From Schizosaccharomyces osmophilus (taxonomy: Eukaryota > Ascomycota > Schizosaccharomycetes > Schizosaccharomycetales > Schizosaccharomycetaceae): 64,000 nt of DNA. Within the stretch, counting starts at the first letter, position 1; every line of letters starts with the position of its first letter. The notes beneath the pieces were generated by a model that made no database searches, had not been told where the DNA came from, and saw only the letters and a program-made list of their open reading frames with translations. Of the stretch, positions 52,701 to 63,504 are shown one piece after another. A program made the position numbers and the translations under genes. Location of the stretch: NCBI RefSeq assembly GCF_027921745.1, contig NC_079238.1, positions 1,984,001-2,048,000 on the forward strand. Direction: 5' to 3'.

Positions 52701-53458
52701 ACGGTGTCTTCTTCAACATGATGAATTTAGAAGAGGTCGATCGTCGTATATGGTCTGGTTTTTATTGTACACCTCAGCGATTCCTTCGTGATTTGAAATT
52801 AATTATGGACGATGTGAGTCACTTTGGTGATCTAACATTGAAATCAAAGGCCAAGGAGTTGTATTTAAGCGCAGAACTTAATTTGGAAGAGATGATTGAT
52901 CAAGTTTTTATATATGAATGCCAGGAAATGGAAGAACGAGAGACTAGACGGAGAAAGGAAAAATCTTCCAAAGAAGGCCATGATGAAAACAAAGACATGA
53001 ATCGAAGACTAATGAATGACAATGCTAATGCAAATGACACAACACCCGAAGACAATATACGATATTCTAGGGACCTAGAAATCCCCAGCTCTTCTCCTGA
53101 AGATGAAGACGGAAGTGAAGAGAAAGAATTAATAAAGCTACAATTTGAGAAGGAAAATATTCCAGTCGCACGAAACTTCTGCGGGCAAGGCTTTCAAAAC
53201 AACAAGAGCCCCTTAAACCTTTTGAGTAAACCAGTCGAGTCTTCTGGTTGCAGAAAAGAATCTGAAATCGTGAAGCGATTAGCAGAAGAATTCGCTGAGA
53301 GTACTTCCAATTTAAAGATGGAATGGTTGGACCTAATTTATTCTAGATTGTCCAATGTTATTTGGGACAATCATGAAGGCATGAACCGAATACGTATTTT
53401 AACGTTAGTTAAGCAGACGTTTTCCTGTATATTAAAAGAGATCCGTTCGTCATATTAA
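49721..53458 (+). CDS. abo2: ATAD2/Yta7-like AAA protein with bromodomain, Abo2
   Basis: Two exons, 49721-52549 and 52592-53458, with a 42-base intron (donor GTATGT, branch AACTAAC, acceptor ATAG); 1,231 residues from the first ATG (MRRNIRAIHTGFDDDEDDED). The N-terminus is acidic and Ser-rich with an AT-hook-like KRGRGRPPKKRR near 229. AAA1 (about 395-640) has LSFDNIGGLEDVI, Walker A GPPGTGKT near 430, Walker B IIFFDEIDG near 490 and the arginine-finger region NRPNDIDSALRRPGRFDRE. AAA2 (about 715-860) is degenerate. A bromodomain-like helical module follows (about 985-1055). The family remodels or loads H3-H4 on chromatin; S. pombe has Abo1 and Abo2. Abo2 by position. Convergent with the next gene, 96 bases apart. 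Confidence 0.92.
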
Positions 53459-53554
53459 TATATTTTGAGTTTTTTTGAGTCACATACACAGAGTTTAAAT
53501 GGTACCTACCATGATATGTGTGGTACGTAGAACTTTCATTCCAAGATTACCTTT

Positions 53555-54385
53555 TTAACTTTGCAATTTTTGTGTCGGAATTAAACAAGATAGAATATTT
53601 TTAGATCCACCCGCAAAGTTTCCATTCGTGTCCAAAAGATAATAGAAACGCGTGCCGCTTACTTTCATAACCATGGGATTTTTATCGATGGATTGTGAGA
53701 GAATGAACACCTCGTTTCGTGGAAGTATAATAGACTTTTCTAAGTAAAGGCGATTGTTAGGTCCAGGAAGACCTGTTTTCATTTCAATTTGGCGTGCGGG
53801 CAAGGCATACAAAGAATGAATGGTTCTTCGTGGTAGAAAGAGTAAAAAAGCAGTTGCCAAATATAGTAAAGGGATAACCAAACAAGAACCGATTCGCATG
53901 ACTTTTTCGGAATAAGTATAGGTGTACCAGTTTTGAAAACCTATTTCGCCAGAACGATACATATCCATTCCTGTAAGGGTAGCAAAGAAAGCGGCATTTA
54001 GGGTAGTGGCCAGAAAGAGAAGATACAAAAAACGATACGTTTTATCGTTTTCAGCCTGGTAAATGCGAAACGGCTTTTGAGTTGTCATGGCCTGCCATGC
54101 GATATCGGAATGAAGCGTGTTTGGAGTAGAGGTTTTTGCTTTTTTTGATGAAGGGCTTTTGTTGTTAAAAAAAGAAAATGTGTGGAAAGAACCATTTGCT
54201 TTACGACCGTTCACGTATGAAAAGACACGGGAAATCACAACTGAGTTAAAAGGTGTGTTTAAGGCCTTTGGGCGAATTCCGACATTTGTAAACATGCATG
54301 GTGCACGGATGGAGAAATTTCGAAAGCCAGTGAACGGATTTTGGCGGATTCGCTCAAGACGGGCGACGAGCCTAGTAGAGAGCAT
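53555..54385 (-). CDS. Mitochondrial membrane protein, uncharacterised
   Basis: 276 residues from ATG 54385 (MLSTRLVARLERIRQNPF). The first 60 residues are rich in Arg, Ser and Phe and almost lack acids, a strong mitochondrial presequence. A conserved-looking core starts with ENDKTYRFLYLLFLATTLNA. Two membrane segments (LLFLATTLNAAFFATLTGM and IGSCLVIPLLYLATAFLLFL) flank a short loop with YRSGEIGFQNWYTY. A soluble C-terminal half follows, with RTIHSLYALPARQ and GTRFYYLLDTNGNFAGG. The layout resembles TMEM223/TMEM186-type inner-membrane proteins that assist respiratory complex biogenesis, but I cannot assign it to either with confidence. Confidence 0.75.
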   Translation of the reverse strand: MLSTRLVARLERIRQNPFTGFRNFSIRAPCMFTNVGIRPKALNTPFNSVVISRVFSYVNGRKANGSFHTFSFFNNKSPSSKKAKTSTPNTLHSDIAWQAMTTQKPFRIYQAENDKTYRFLYLLFLATTLNAAFFATLTGMDMYRSGEIGFQNWYTYTYSEKVMRIGSCLVIPLLYLATAFLLFLPRRTIHSLYALPARQIEMKTGLPGPNNRLYLEKSIILPRNEVFILSQSIDKNPMVMKVSGTRFYYLLDTNGNFAGGSKNILSCLIPTQKLQS

Positions 54386-55848
54386 TGGGAAGCGAAAATG
54401 TAGCTCTTTTTTCGGCACAATCTATTTTTTGGTTGGATTTCTTTTCAAATCGCAATTTTCAATGTTATACAATCGTTTGCAAATGTTTTGTTCGAATCGT
54501 AAATCGAAAAAGGTGTAACGAAGTGAGTGGTACCTTTGTTTACGTGGGTGTCAGTAGAGAAGGAACCGTTCGCAGGCAAGCCGAAATAATGATTTAGTAT
54601 GATTTGGGCATAACTTTACGACAAGAAAAGCATTCTAAATGAAGAAGAAAATGAATCAATGTAGCTTGATTCCTAAAGAGACGCGTAGCACAAAGAATGC
54701 TTGACGAAACAGCAACACTTATATCATCCAGACCTCAGAATTTTTGCTTTCTTTACAACAAAAGATGAACAGTTTCAAGAAGAAGAAGCAGTAAAGAAAC
54801 GAAAGTCCTTTCTATTCACGTTTACCTCGTAGTTGTAGGGCACTACAAAAAAGCAGGTTGAGGGGAGTGGCAGAGTCCAGGAAGGGCTGAAAGGGTTTTA
54901 ATATACAACGGGGAGTTTAGCAATCATTTGATAACATTGATAAGCTTTCGAGTACCAAAAGTAAAGCAGTCCCCATAGAAATACCAAAAGGGCTTTCTAT
55001 GCATTCTTCAACAAAAATAAACTCATAATAAAGTTAAGAGAGCGAAAGGTGGATATGCAGTAAATGGAATACGATAATATTGTATAATGATATTATAAGA
55101 AATGTAAAATGGTACACGGAAAAGAATTGATGTTTAGAAAGAAAAAAAGGGAATGTAAAGAAACCGATAATCAGTTTTTATGCGCCTTTTTCTTCTCTTG
55201 CATCTTTCTAGAAAATTTTGTTTGAATGCTATATTCACAGACAGTGTGTACGGTATGAACTATGGAAAAGCGAGGAGATCCAACTATAGCTAGCTTACTT
55301 TCTAAGGAAAAAATAAAAATGCAAACAAACATTCATTTCGTACAGTATAGTATGGTACGGTAGGAAGGGCGCTAGAAACACATTGGGGAGCATTTCTCAT
55401 GCAAAGGAATAATCGTAAACGAAAATTGTTTTCTTTCCGAAAATTAACACTTGAAACAACTTGATAAGAGTATGATTATAAGAAAAAAAAAGACATGTAC
55501 AAGGATGAACTCATGCGTTATGCAAAGATCAATATATTAAGTGCAGAGTGTGTTGAGAGAAAAAAAAAAAAAAGAGAAAAGTTGACGAGCGTACGGAGAA
55601 TGGAGAAAGGATCGAATCCAAAAGAAACCGTCAAATCTTATCCAAGCTGACTGCTCCAAAAGAAACATGCATCACAATAAAAAAAGATGAAGAAATAGAA
55701 ACCAAAGGAACGACAGGTACAAGGTTCAACAACCCGAGGAAAAGAAAAGAAATAGATAAAAGAACGTTGATATGCAATGAATAGTGTCCAAATAAAAAGG
55801 GTGAATGATTCAATCAATCAAGCAAGAAAAGAGAAGAGAAGAGGTATA
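54386..55848. other. Long gene-free stretch downstream of the Kre6-like gene
   Basis: 1.46 kb, A-rich on the plus strand (T-rich on the sense strand of the flanking minus-strand genes). No exon-sized open frame, so the missing catalytic domain of the Kre6-like gene is not here. Several AAAGAAAAAAAG strings. Nothing else is seen. Confidence 0.5.
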
Positions 55849-56406
55849 TTAAGCCTCTTCCTTTTTCCTTTGCTTCTCGACGTCCACCGCAGACAAAATT
55901 GGATAGCCGATGAAAAGCATTAAAAGTCCGCAACTTAGTAAAATAAGAGTTAGAATATTAACGAAACCACGAAGCGTGAAAACATTAAAATCTCGACCAT
56001 CATGAAAATCCTCATTATGTAAAATATCGTCCACCTCTTTCACACTAGGGTCCCAAAGAAGCGTAGAAGATTGTAATGGGATAGGAGATTCCATAGAATT
56101 GAGGGAAGAGGCACTGCCAAATGGAGATTCCGAAGGATACGAACGTTGAGCCATAGACACTTGTTCATCACGGTACGGAGAGTTTTTTTTCTCCAACACC
56201 TCCTTTGGATGATATTCTGAAAATGAATCTAACGAATGGCCTTCCTGCATTACCGGCTGCATATCTTCTGACTCCCAAATGTCATCCCCATAGGTGTCTT
56301 CATGGTCGTCTCTTGAAACTTCGTTTGCCAGTTCATAGCTCAGCTGCGGATCGAGAACTTCATCTGTTTCTAGTCCATCATGACTTCCCGCTGGGATCCT
56401 TGACAT
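55849..56406 (-). CDS. Kre6/Skn1-like N-terminal membrane protein lacking the GH16 domain
   Basis: Single exon, 185 residues. The N-terminal 120 residues are acidic and polar. Then comes a segment typical of the cytosolic neck and membrane anchor of fungal Kre6/Skn1: LLWDPSVKEVDDILHNEDFH, then FTLRGFVNILTLILLSCGLL and MLFIGYPILS. In Kre6/Skn1 the lumenal glycosyl-hydrolase-16-like domain would follow. Here the protein ends 14 residues later (AVDVEKQRKKEEA). No continuing exon is seen downstream. The similarity is from memory of the family pattern and has not been tested by search. It may be a regulator, a partner of full-length Kre6-like enzymes, or a decayed paralogue that kept its anchor. 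Divergent from mrd1 with about 255 bases between starts. Confidence 0.7.
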   Translation of the reverse strand: MSRIPAGSHDGLETDEVLDPQLSYELANEVSRDDHEDTYGDDIWESEDMQPVMQEGHSLDSFSEYHPKEVLEKKNSPYRDEQVSMAQRSYPSESPFGSASSLNSMESPIPLQSSTLLWDPSVKEVDDILHNEDFHDGRDFNVFTLRGFVNILTLILLSCGLLMLFIGYPILSAVDVEKQRKKEEA

Positions 56407-56661
56407 TGTTCTAAATTTTCAATCCACTTCCTTCGAGTTTGGCTATTCACAAGAAACCAGCGCCGCAGCCTACTTGTTGCTAGCTCCCAGCCACGTTCGA
56501 GTACGTTCAGTATTTTATATTACAATATGTAACGCGTTAGTCGTAATCTGTGTTAGTTTTCAGTATTTCCCTTTGCTTGCCTTTCTTTTCCATTCTCCCT
56601 CTTGTCCTTTGTCAAAACACATTATTACTAGTTTAAGGCATTGGCATTTTGGAAGCGTGTC

Positions 56662-59187
56662 ATGTCGCGAATTATTATCAAAAACCTTCCAAGTTACTAT
56701 GAAAAAGAACAATTATCAAAGTATTTAAAGTCACAGTCCAATTTGGGCGTTGAAATTACAGATGTCAGTGTCGCAAAGACAAAAGACGGTGTAAGCCGAA
56801 GGTTTGCATTCATTGGATTCAAAAATGAACAGGATGCAGAGAAGACAGTCCGTTATTTGGATCGTTCTTACATAGACAGCTCACGAGTAGAGGCTCGTGT
56901 TGCACTGGACTTTCAAACTGCAAACGAAAAATTACGGCCATGGAGTAAGCACTCGGCAAAGACAAAAGAATTGAAGACTATAGAGCAGGAGAAACAGGTC
57001 CAAAAGCAAAAAGAGTTAGAGGAAAAGGAAAAGGAACGACGTGAAAAGAAATTAAAAAGAAAGTTTATTGATACTCTTCAAGATGATAAGGCTCGTACTT
57101 TCTTGCAGTTGTCTACTGCTACCAGTAAGTCCCGTACTTGGGATAATGAAGATTATACTTTTAATAACAAGCCTTCTGTTGCCGAGACAAATGAGGAAGA
57201 CGAGGAATACCAAGAGCTCCCTTTTGCCAAACGCCAGCAGACAGATGAAGACGGACAGCCAGTATCTGATACCAATGGTGCCCCCATGATAATTGATGGA
57301 CGCCCTCAAAATAATTCTGAAGAAACAGAAGGTAATGATAAAGTGGATGCCGAACATTCTGTTTCCCACGAGAACGGGAAGGATGCGGTAAACACGGAGC
57401 AAAAGCCCCTGTCCGATGAAGAATGGCTTCGTCTTCACAGAACTAGAATTCGTGAGGATGCTGAAGAAACGCCGACTGCTGAAGACCAAAATGTCTCTGA
57501 GATTACTACTCCATCTGAAGCAAAGCCTTTAGAGGAAAAAGCAAATCCCTCTTTGGAAACCCCTTCTTCCCATGAAGAAGAGGTTCAACCCGATGTGTCT
57601 GAGTATGACCAAACCATTGAAAAAATTCAAGAAACGAAGCGTTTATTTTTGAGAAATCTTACATATAGTTGTACCGAAGAAGACATAAGCGCTCATTTTC
57701 AACGTTTTGGTGCATTGGAGCAAGTCCATATGCCAATAGATAAGCGCACAAATGTTCCCAAGGGTTTTGCATATGTAGAGTTTCGCAATGCAGAAGACGC
57801 CGTACAAAGTTTCCAAGAATTGGACGGAAGACCCTTCCAGGGACGTTTGCTGCACATCCTTCCCGCTAAAGCTCGTCACAACATCGTTCAAGATGAATTT
57901 GCTTTGAGTAAGCTTCCTTTGAAGAAACAGAAGGAATTGAAGAGAAAGCAAACGGCTGCAAGTAGCACCTTTAGCTGGAATACATTGTACATGAATAATG
58001 ATGCCGTGGTAACATCACTGGCTTCTAGGTTGGGCGTTAGAAAAACCGATATTTTGGATCCTACCTCTTCTGATTCGGCTGTCCGTCAGGCCATGTCTGA
58101 AACTCACATCATTCAAGAGACCAAGCGATTCTTCGAAGAGCATGGTGTGGATTTGGACGCATTTAAAAACAGTGCTCGTTCTGACAATGTAATCTTGGCG
58201 AAAAACTTTACTTACGGTACTACCGCCGAAGAACTGACCTCCCTCTTTGGTCAATATGGTGAACTGGGAAGGGTTTTGATTCCTCCAGCTGGTACTATTG
58301 CCATTATTGAATTTATAAATGCTCCTGATGCTCGACAAGCGTTTGGCAAGTTGGCTTATACTAGAATCAAGAGTTCCATCTTGTATTTAGAAAAAGCACC
58401 CAAAGATGTGTTTCAAACGGCTTACAAGAAGAATCATGCTCATGAGCCTGAAGTTTTTGCTGAAACGGGTGCAATTACCACCGAATCAGCCAAGGAATTG
58501 GTATCCGAGGATGTTGACTCTCTCGATACTGCCACGCTCTACGTTAAGAATTTGAATTTTTCAACAAAACAATCGGAGTTTCAGAGTATTTTCAAGCCTT
58601 TGGAGGGATATCTATCTGCGGTTATCCGTGCAAAACCTGATCAGAAGCGCCCTGGCCAATTCCTTAGTATGGGTTTTGGGTTCGTTGAATTTAAAAATAA
58701 GCAATGTGCTATCGCAGCTATGCAAGCCATGAACGGTTTTGTCTTGGCGGGGCATAAACTTGATATTAAGTTGTCTCACCAAGGGGCTGATGCAGCAGCA
58801 GAGACGAGGAAGCTGGATTCTTCCAAACCGAAAGGTACTAAAATTCTTGTTAAAAATTTGCCTTTCGAAACTTCCAAGAAAGATATCCAGTCCTTATTTG
58901 GTGCTTATGGACAGTTGCGTTCTGTTCGTGTACCACGGAAACTTGATAGAAGTGCACGAGGCTTTGCTTTTGCTGAATTTGTTACTGCTCGTGAAGCTGA
59001 AAATGCCATGAACGCTTTGAAGCATACACACTTGCTCGGCCGTCATCTTGTGTTACAATACGCTTCTGCTAGTGGCATGGATGACTTAAACCATGCAATG
59101 GACAAAGCTGCCAAGGAAGCTCGTGCAGAAGCTGGCTCTACTCTTGTTACAGGAAAACGTCTCATCGAGACAGGCGAAGAAGAATAA
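56662..59187 (+). CDS. mrd1: rRNA-processing multi-RRM protein Mrd1
   Basis: Single exon, 841 residues from ATG 56662. Five RRMs: 1 at the N-terminus (SRIIIKNLPSYYEKEQL with RNP1 SRRFAFIGFK), 2 near 326 (RLFLRNLTYSCTEEDIS, KGFAYVEFRN), 3 near 509 (NVILAKNFTYGTTAEEL, weak RNP1), 4 near 623 (TLYVKNLNFSTKQSEF, MGFGFVEFKN) and 5 near 726 (KILVKNLPFETSKKDI, RGFAFAEFV). A Lys/Glu coiled linker and an acidic region lie between RRM1 and RRM2. The end ASGMDDLNHAMDKAAKEARA is typical. Mrd1 (human RBM19) binds pre-rRNA in the 90S particle and is needed for A0-A2 cleavage and U3 release. Confidence 0.95.
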   Translation: MSRIIIKNLPSYYEKEQLSKYLKSQSNLGVEITDVSVAKTKDGVSRRFAFIGFKNEQDAEKTVRYLDRSYIDSSRVEARVALDFQTANEKLRPWSKHSAKTKELKTIEQEKQVQKQKELEEKEKERREKKLKRKFIDTLQDDKARTFLQLSTATSKSRTWDNEDYTFNNKPSVAETNEEDEEYQELPFAKRQQTDEDGQPVSDTNGAPMIIDGRPQNNSEETEGNDKVDAEHSVSHENGKDAVNTEQKPLSDEEWLRLHRTRIREDAEETPTAEDQNVSEITTPSEAKPLEEKANPSLETPSSHEEEVQPDVSEYDQTIEKIQETKRLFLRNLTYSCTEEDISAHFQRFGALEQVHMPIDKRTNVPKGFAYVEFRNAEDAVQSFQELDGRPFQGRLLHILPAKARHNIVQDEFALSKLPLKKQKELKRKQTAASSTFSWNTLYMNNDAVVTSLASRLGVRKTDILDPTSSDSAVRQAMSETHIIQETKRFFEEHGVDLDAFKNSARSDNVILAKNFTYGTTAEELTSLFGQYGELGRVLIPPAGTIAIIEFINAPDARQAFGKLAYTRIKSSILYLEKAPKDVFQTAYKKNHAHEPEVFAETGAITTESAKELVSEDVDSLDTATLYVKNLNFSTKQSEFQSIFKPLEGYLSAVIRAKPDQKRPGQFLSMGFGFVEFKNKQCAIAAMQAMNGFVLAGHKLDIKLSHQGADAAAETRKLDSSKPKGTKILVKNLPFETSKKDIQSLFGAYGQLRSVRVPRKLDRSARGFAFAEFVTAREAENAMNALKHTHLLGRHLVLQYASASGMDDLNHAMDKAAKEARAEAGSTLVTGKRLIETGEEE

Positions 59188-59585
59188 GCTGATCTCATAG
59201 AAAAGACAAAAAATTGGGTTACGGGGAATAATGCGCATATATTTTTTTGGGGGATTCGTTTATTGTGCGTTAAGGCGTATAATTATTGGGTATATGTTTG
59301 GTGTAATAGTGTTTACGAAATGGATTTATTATTATTTTTAGAATATTAGAGTATTCATAGGACCAATTCGAACCATTGATTCCTATTTAGGCGCATCACA
59401 AGGAGTAAAATACGATTAGATGTAAGGTAAAATTAATCAACATAAATTGTTATTACATTGTTAAATAAATTTTGATGCAAGGTTAATAAAGACTGTTGTT
59501 GAAAGTAAAGTAGCCAGACTTTACGTATTGAATTCTATTCAGCCATTACCTACCATTCACTGACGAACCCAAGCTGCCAGTGAAT
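59188..59585. other. Spacer between mrd1 and ist2
   Basis: 398 AT-rich bases, same-strand genes on both sides. No gene is seen. Confidence 0.5.
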
Positions 59586-61632
59586 ATGGAAAAGCTCGAT
59601 GAAAATAGGATTTCTACAGAAATTGTGAACTCTCCGGATTTAGTTGTAGAAATCAACACCAAAAATCAGGAAAGTGAGAAGACAGTTCGTGCTGTAATTC
59701 GTGAATTGCTAAAAGCTGGGTTTGAAGTTGCTGTTCGAGCAGGCACAGAATCCAGCCTATTTTTATTGGTTAAAGCTCCTGCGGAATTAGTCCTTCAATT
59801 AATTAACAAAGATCGCACTTGTTCATTCCTCTATGGATCGTTGAACGATGTGGAAAATGTCCGAATTTACGACATTGCATTGGTGGATTCAAGCGACCGT
59901 ATTCGAATTCTTTATGAATACATAACTGGTATCAAGAAAGAAAAGTGCCTTGGAATTGTTCCCAGTGAAGAGCCGTACAAAAATTTAGTAGATATTTACC
60001 CTCTTCACAACTCCAATGTGGACCAGAAATGGATGAGCTCATGGAGGTTTAAGTCATTCTTGAAAATCCAAGATTTGGATAAAATCAAATCTGAGTATGG
60101 CTCTCAGGTAAGTTGTTATGGTTGCGTCGGCAAATAATATAGCTGATGATTGTTAGATTGCTCTTCATTTTGCATTCCAAGATACTTTTAGAAACATGCT
60201 TGGTATATTAGCAGTCTGGGGAATTTTGGGTCATTATCTCTTTCAACAATACTCCGTTGTTTATTCCATTGGAATGTCTATATGGGGTATTTGTTTCATT
60301 CAGCTTTGGAAGTATAAAGAAAGCCAGCTGTCTAGGCGTTGGTCTACGAATTATAGTGAGTATTATGAAAAGAGTAGAGAAGAGTTCCATCCTTCTACGG
60401 TACAAGTTAATAATACCTCTGGTACTTTACAATCAAGTTATCCTCATTGGAAAATGGTCCTCCGAAGTTTAATTACAACAGCACCTCTTTTTATCGTTTC
60501 AGGTATAATTCTGTTTATTTTGATATCAATTGCTTTTAGTTTCGATGTGACGCTTACTGAGGTTTATTCGGGCCCGTTCAAGCCAGTGGTCGGTCTTCTT
60601 CCAGCATTAATCTTTCAAATCCTCACCCTTCCTTTTAATATATTCTATACAGTGGTTGCTGAAAAGCTTACAGCATGGGAAAATCAGAGAACGAAAAACA
60701 AGTATCAGTCTTCATTGGGTTCGAAGATCTTTTTACAACACTTTATGCTTTCCTACACAGCTCTTATTTTAATATCATACGTTTATGGACCGTTTGGCGA
60801 ACACCTCATTTCAAACGTCTTGCAGAATAAAGCTGCCAATATGACAATGCAACTTTCTTATATAACGGACTCTAAGTTTAAGTTGAATCCATTAAGACTT
60901 CGCAATCAGTATTTTTATTTTTTGACAAATGCCCAGGTTATTAATTATTTTACAACTCTCGCAGTTCCTCAAATCATTTCTTATTTGAAAAGCTTTGTGA
61001 AATCGAAATTCAGTGCACAGCGCTTGTCAATTCACGACAATGATGCTGAGGCTAAATCTTTGAACTCTATTCGAAAACAATCCGAGCTTTCTAAATATGA
61101 CGAATACAATGACTATAAAGACTTGGTGTTAATTTTTGGTTATCTTGTTATGTTTTCTCCTATTTATCCTTTAGCTCCCCTTATTATGTATGTCAATAGC
61201 TACCTGATGGTTCGCTCTTCAGTATACAAGCTATGTAAGTTGTCAAAACGACCCGTTGCCGCCCGTATCGAATCCATTAAAGATTGGAACCAACGCCTTA
61301 CTTTTATAAGTTGGATGGGTAGTATTACCATGCCTTCGATTAGCTACTTGTATTCGCCTTTGAAGAGTCTTACAAAACAGAAGTTATACTATTCTTTATT
61401 GGTAGGTTTCTTCTCTGAGCATTTATGGTTTTTACTTCGCCATACAATATCATCGCTTTGCCCAATTGAAGAAACACCATCGCTCCTCCTACAAGAGCGT
61501 GAACAATTATTACACGGGAGGATTGAGGAGATCATGCATAGCGTTGGACATCTACAAAAAACGAACCCTTTTGAAGAGAGTTCTGAAGTATTGGCACTCT
61601 ATCGCTCAGCAGAATTCAAGAAAACTATTTAG
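59586..61632 (+). CDS. ist2: Anoctamin-family ER-plasma membrane tether Ist2
   Basis: Two exons, 59586-60107 and 60157-61632, with a 49-base intron (donor GTAAGT, branch GCTGAT, acceptor TTAG); 665 residues. The frame upstream of ATG 59586 has no ATG. The cytosolic N-terminal domain has AVIRELLKAGFEVAVRAGTE and DRIRILYEYITG. The join gives EYGSQIALHFAFQDTFRNML, which leads into the anoctamin membrane core: VWGILGHYLFQQYSVVYSIG, FIQLWKYKESQLSRRW, LKYDEYNDYKDLVLIFGYLV-like acid-rich helix (SKYDEYNDYKDLVLIFG), MFSPIYPLAPLIMYVNSYLM and SMDG-like terminal helices. TMEM16 proteins are scramblases or channels; yeast Ist2 tethers cortical ER to the plasma membrane. The tail is short and lacks the very long linker of S. 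cerevisiae Ist2, as I recall for S. pombe. Confidence 0.9.
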
Positions 61633-61917
61633 GAGTTCCCTTCTTGTTCTTTTTTTGTTTTTGTTTTTCTGTAGTTAATATGAATTTATTATATCATCTA
61701 ATTAGACCAAAATAGGTTATGCAAAGCATTCCATGAAACATTGTCCTGGATAAAACTCATGAAGGATGGGGTATGTAAATTATAATGATAGGAAAATTAC
61801 TCCAATAATGCATAATAATGTGCAAAAATTAAAAGAAAGATCAGAAAACAACAGATTAGATCCAAAAATAAAATCACTGATAACCACATAGTTACAGCTT
61901 TTACTTTAAATTAAAAA

Positions 61918-63504
61918 TCAAAAACGCCTATATGATTTTTGTCCTTTTCCTTGAAAAGATCGCGTAGAAGAAGTCCGACGGGGACCACGGTTGCCCATAG
62001 AAGACGACTTTCTCATGATATTCTTCACATATGGACTAGACATCAATTCTGATTTTGCAAGGGGTTCGTCTTCAAGGCCAAATAATTTCAATGCTAACTC
62101 AGTTGGATCACCATTTTTTGAACGATTCTCAAAAATGTAAGATTTTGCAGAGTACAAAGGCTTCAATATATCCGTACGCATATCAACAGGTAAATAGCTC
62201 ATATCCTTGTCAAATTCGGTTCTTTCTTCATCAGATAATTTATTCACTGAGTGATTTTGAATGGGCAACTTGGAAAGATTTCTTAAGAAAACTTGCTCCT
62301 GTTTAGGAACCACTAGGTAAGCCTCACCGCTCTTTCCGGCTCTTCCTGTACGGCCGATGCGATGGATATAATCATCAAGACTTGAAGGACTAAAGATTTG
62401 CACTACTTGAGAAACATTGGGAAAGTCCATTCCACGGGCAACTACATCGGTAGCAAACAAAACTCCTTTCGGGGCTCTACGGAACTTATCAGTGACACGA
62501 CGTCGATCGGTCGTGCTAAGTCGGGAGTGTAGTCCAAAGCATGGGATATTTAAATGACTCCGGAAAAGATCGGCAACGAAATCAACCATTCCAATAGTGG
62601 GAAGAAACACAATGATTCGGGGAGATGGCTGTTTAGATAGCTCTCGTAACAAAGACAGAGAGTCATGAAATAAGGAATCAAATTCTGTCTGAACTACAAA
62701 TTGAGGTACACGTTCGTGTGTAGGAGGCTCATTAGGATCCAAACAGTTTACTATTTTCATCTTATCCCCAAGGATAACCTCAAAAACATCTGACACTTTG
62801 GGCGGCATGGTGGCACTAAAACAAAGTCTTCTAGTAAAAGGACTTGCAACATCGCGATGGATATCTTTAATAGTATCAGCAAACCCCATATCCATTAACC
62901 TGTCAGCTTCATCTAGAACAAAAGAGTTGGCAGTTATCGAGTTTCTCACGACAGGGTTTGAGAGATGATCATTCATACGGCCAGGGGTTGCAATTAAGAT
63001 ATTGGCAAGACCTTTTTGAATTGTCCTCTGTTCCATAATCTTCGAGTTGCCGCCAATACAGAAACCAGTTTTGATATTGGTACCTGGTGTGAGCTTTCTA
63101 GCCTCCTCATAAATCTGTATAGCTAATTCACGCGTGGGACTAAGAATAACAGAATGAATTTTTTTGGAATGCAAAGACGGTTTTCCTTTTAGCATGTCCT
63201 TTATTGCAACCAAGAGGAACGCTAAAGTTTTACCAGTTCCTGTTTTCGCCTGTACGACTGCGTTTTCTTGGTTCGAAAGCACTTCTTGAATAACGCGTCC
63301 TTGAACCGAAGTGGCCTTCAAAAATCCATTATCCGCTAAGTTTTTTTTTACAGGATCAGCAATCCCTTTACTTTCAGAAAACAGTACTTCACTAGGTGGT
63401 ACGGTGGATGCCTCTTGGCTAAGTGAAACCGTTCGGTGGAATGAACGAAGCTGTAAAGGACATCTTGATAAAGCGCTCGCGTACCTGAGCGAAAGTTTTA
63501 TCAT
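61918..63504 (-). CDS. mss116: Mitochondrial DEAD-box RNA helicase Mss116
   Basis: 528 residues from ATG 63504 (MIKLSLRYASALSRCPLQLR); the frame extends upstream without ATG. The Arg/Ser-rich, acid-free first 35 residues form a mitochondrial presequence. DEAD-box motifs in order: Q motif (GFLKATSVQGRVIQ), I AKTGTGKT, Ia PTRELAI, Ib TPGR, II VLDEADRL, III SAT, IV IIVFLPT, V ATDVVARGMDFP and VI HRIGRTGRAGKSG. A C-terminal extension (SDEERTEFDKDMSYLPVDMR, then a basic GNRGPRRTSSTRS tail) matches the Mss116/CYT-19 type. These proteins act as RNA chaperones for mitochondrial group I/II intron splicing and translation. Convergent with ist2. Confidence 0.93.
   Translation of the reverse strand: MIKLSLRYASALSRCPLQLRSFHRTVSLSQEASTVPPSEVLFSESKGIADPVKKNLADNGFLKATSVQGRVIQEVLSNQENAVVQAKTGTGKTLAFLLVAIKDMLKGKPSLHSKKIHSVILSPTRELAIQIYEEARKLTPGTNIKTGFCIGGNSKIMEQRTIQKGLANILIATPGRMNDHLSNPVVRNSITANSFVLDEADRLMDMGFADTIKDIHRDVASPFTRRLCFSATMPPKVSDVFEVILGDKMKIVNCLDPNEPPTHERVPQFVVQTEFDSLFHDSLSLLRELSKQPSPRIIVFLPTIGMVDFVADLFRSHLNIPCFGLHSRLSTTDRRRVTDKFRRAPKGVLFATDVVARGMDFPNVSQVVQIFSPSSLDDYIHRIGRTGRAGKSGEAYLVVPKQEQVFLRNLSKLPIQNHSVNKLSDEERTEFDKDMSYLPVDMRTDILKPLYSAKSYIFENRSKNGDPTELALKLFGLEDEPLAKSELMSSPYVKNIMRKSSSMGNRGPRRTSSTRSFQGKGQKSYRRF

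Noticed and set aside
54480-54510. GTTCGAATCG considered as a tRNA B box
   Set aside because: No matching A box or foldable stems around it.
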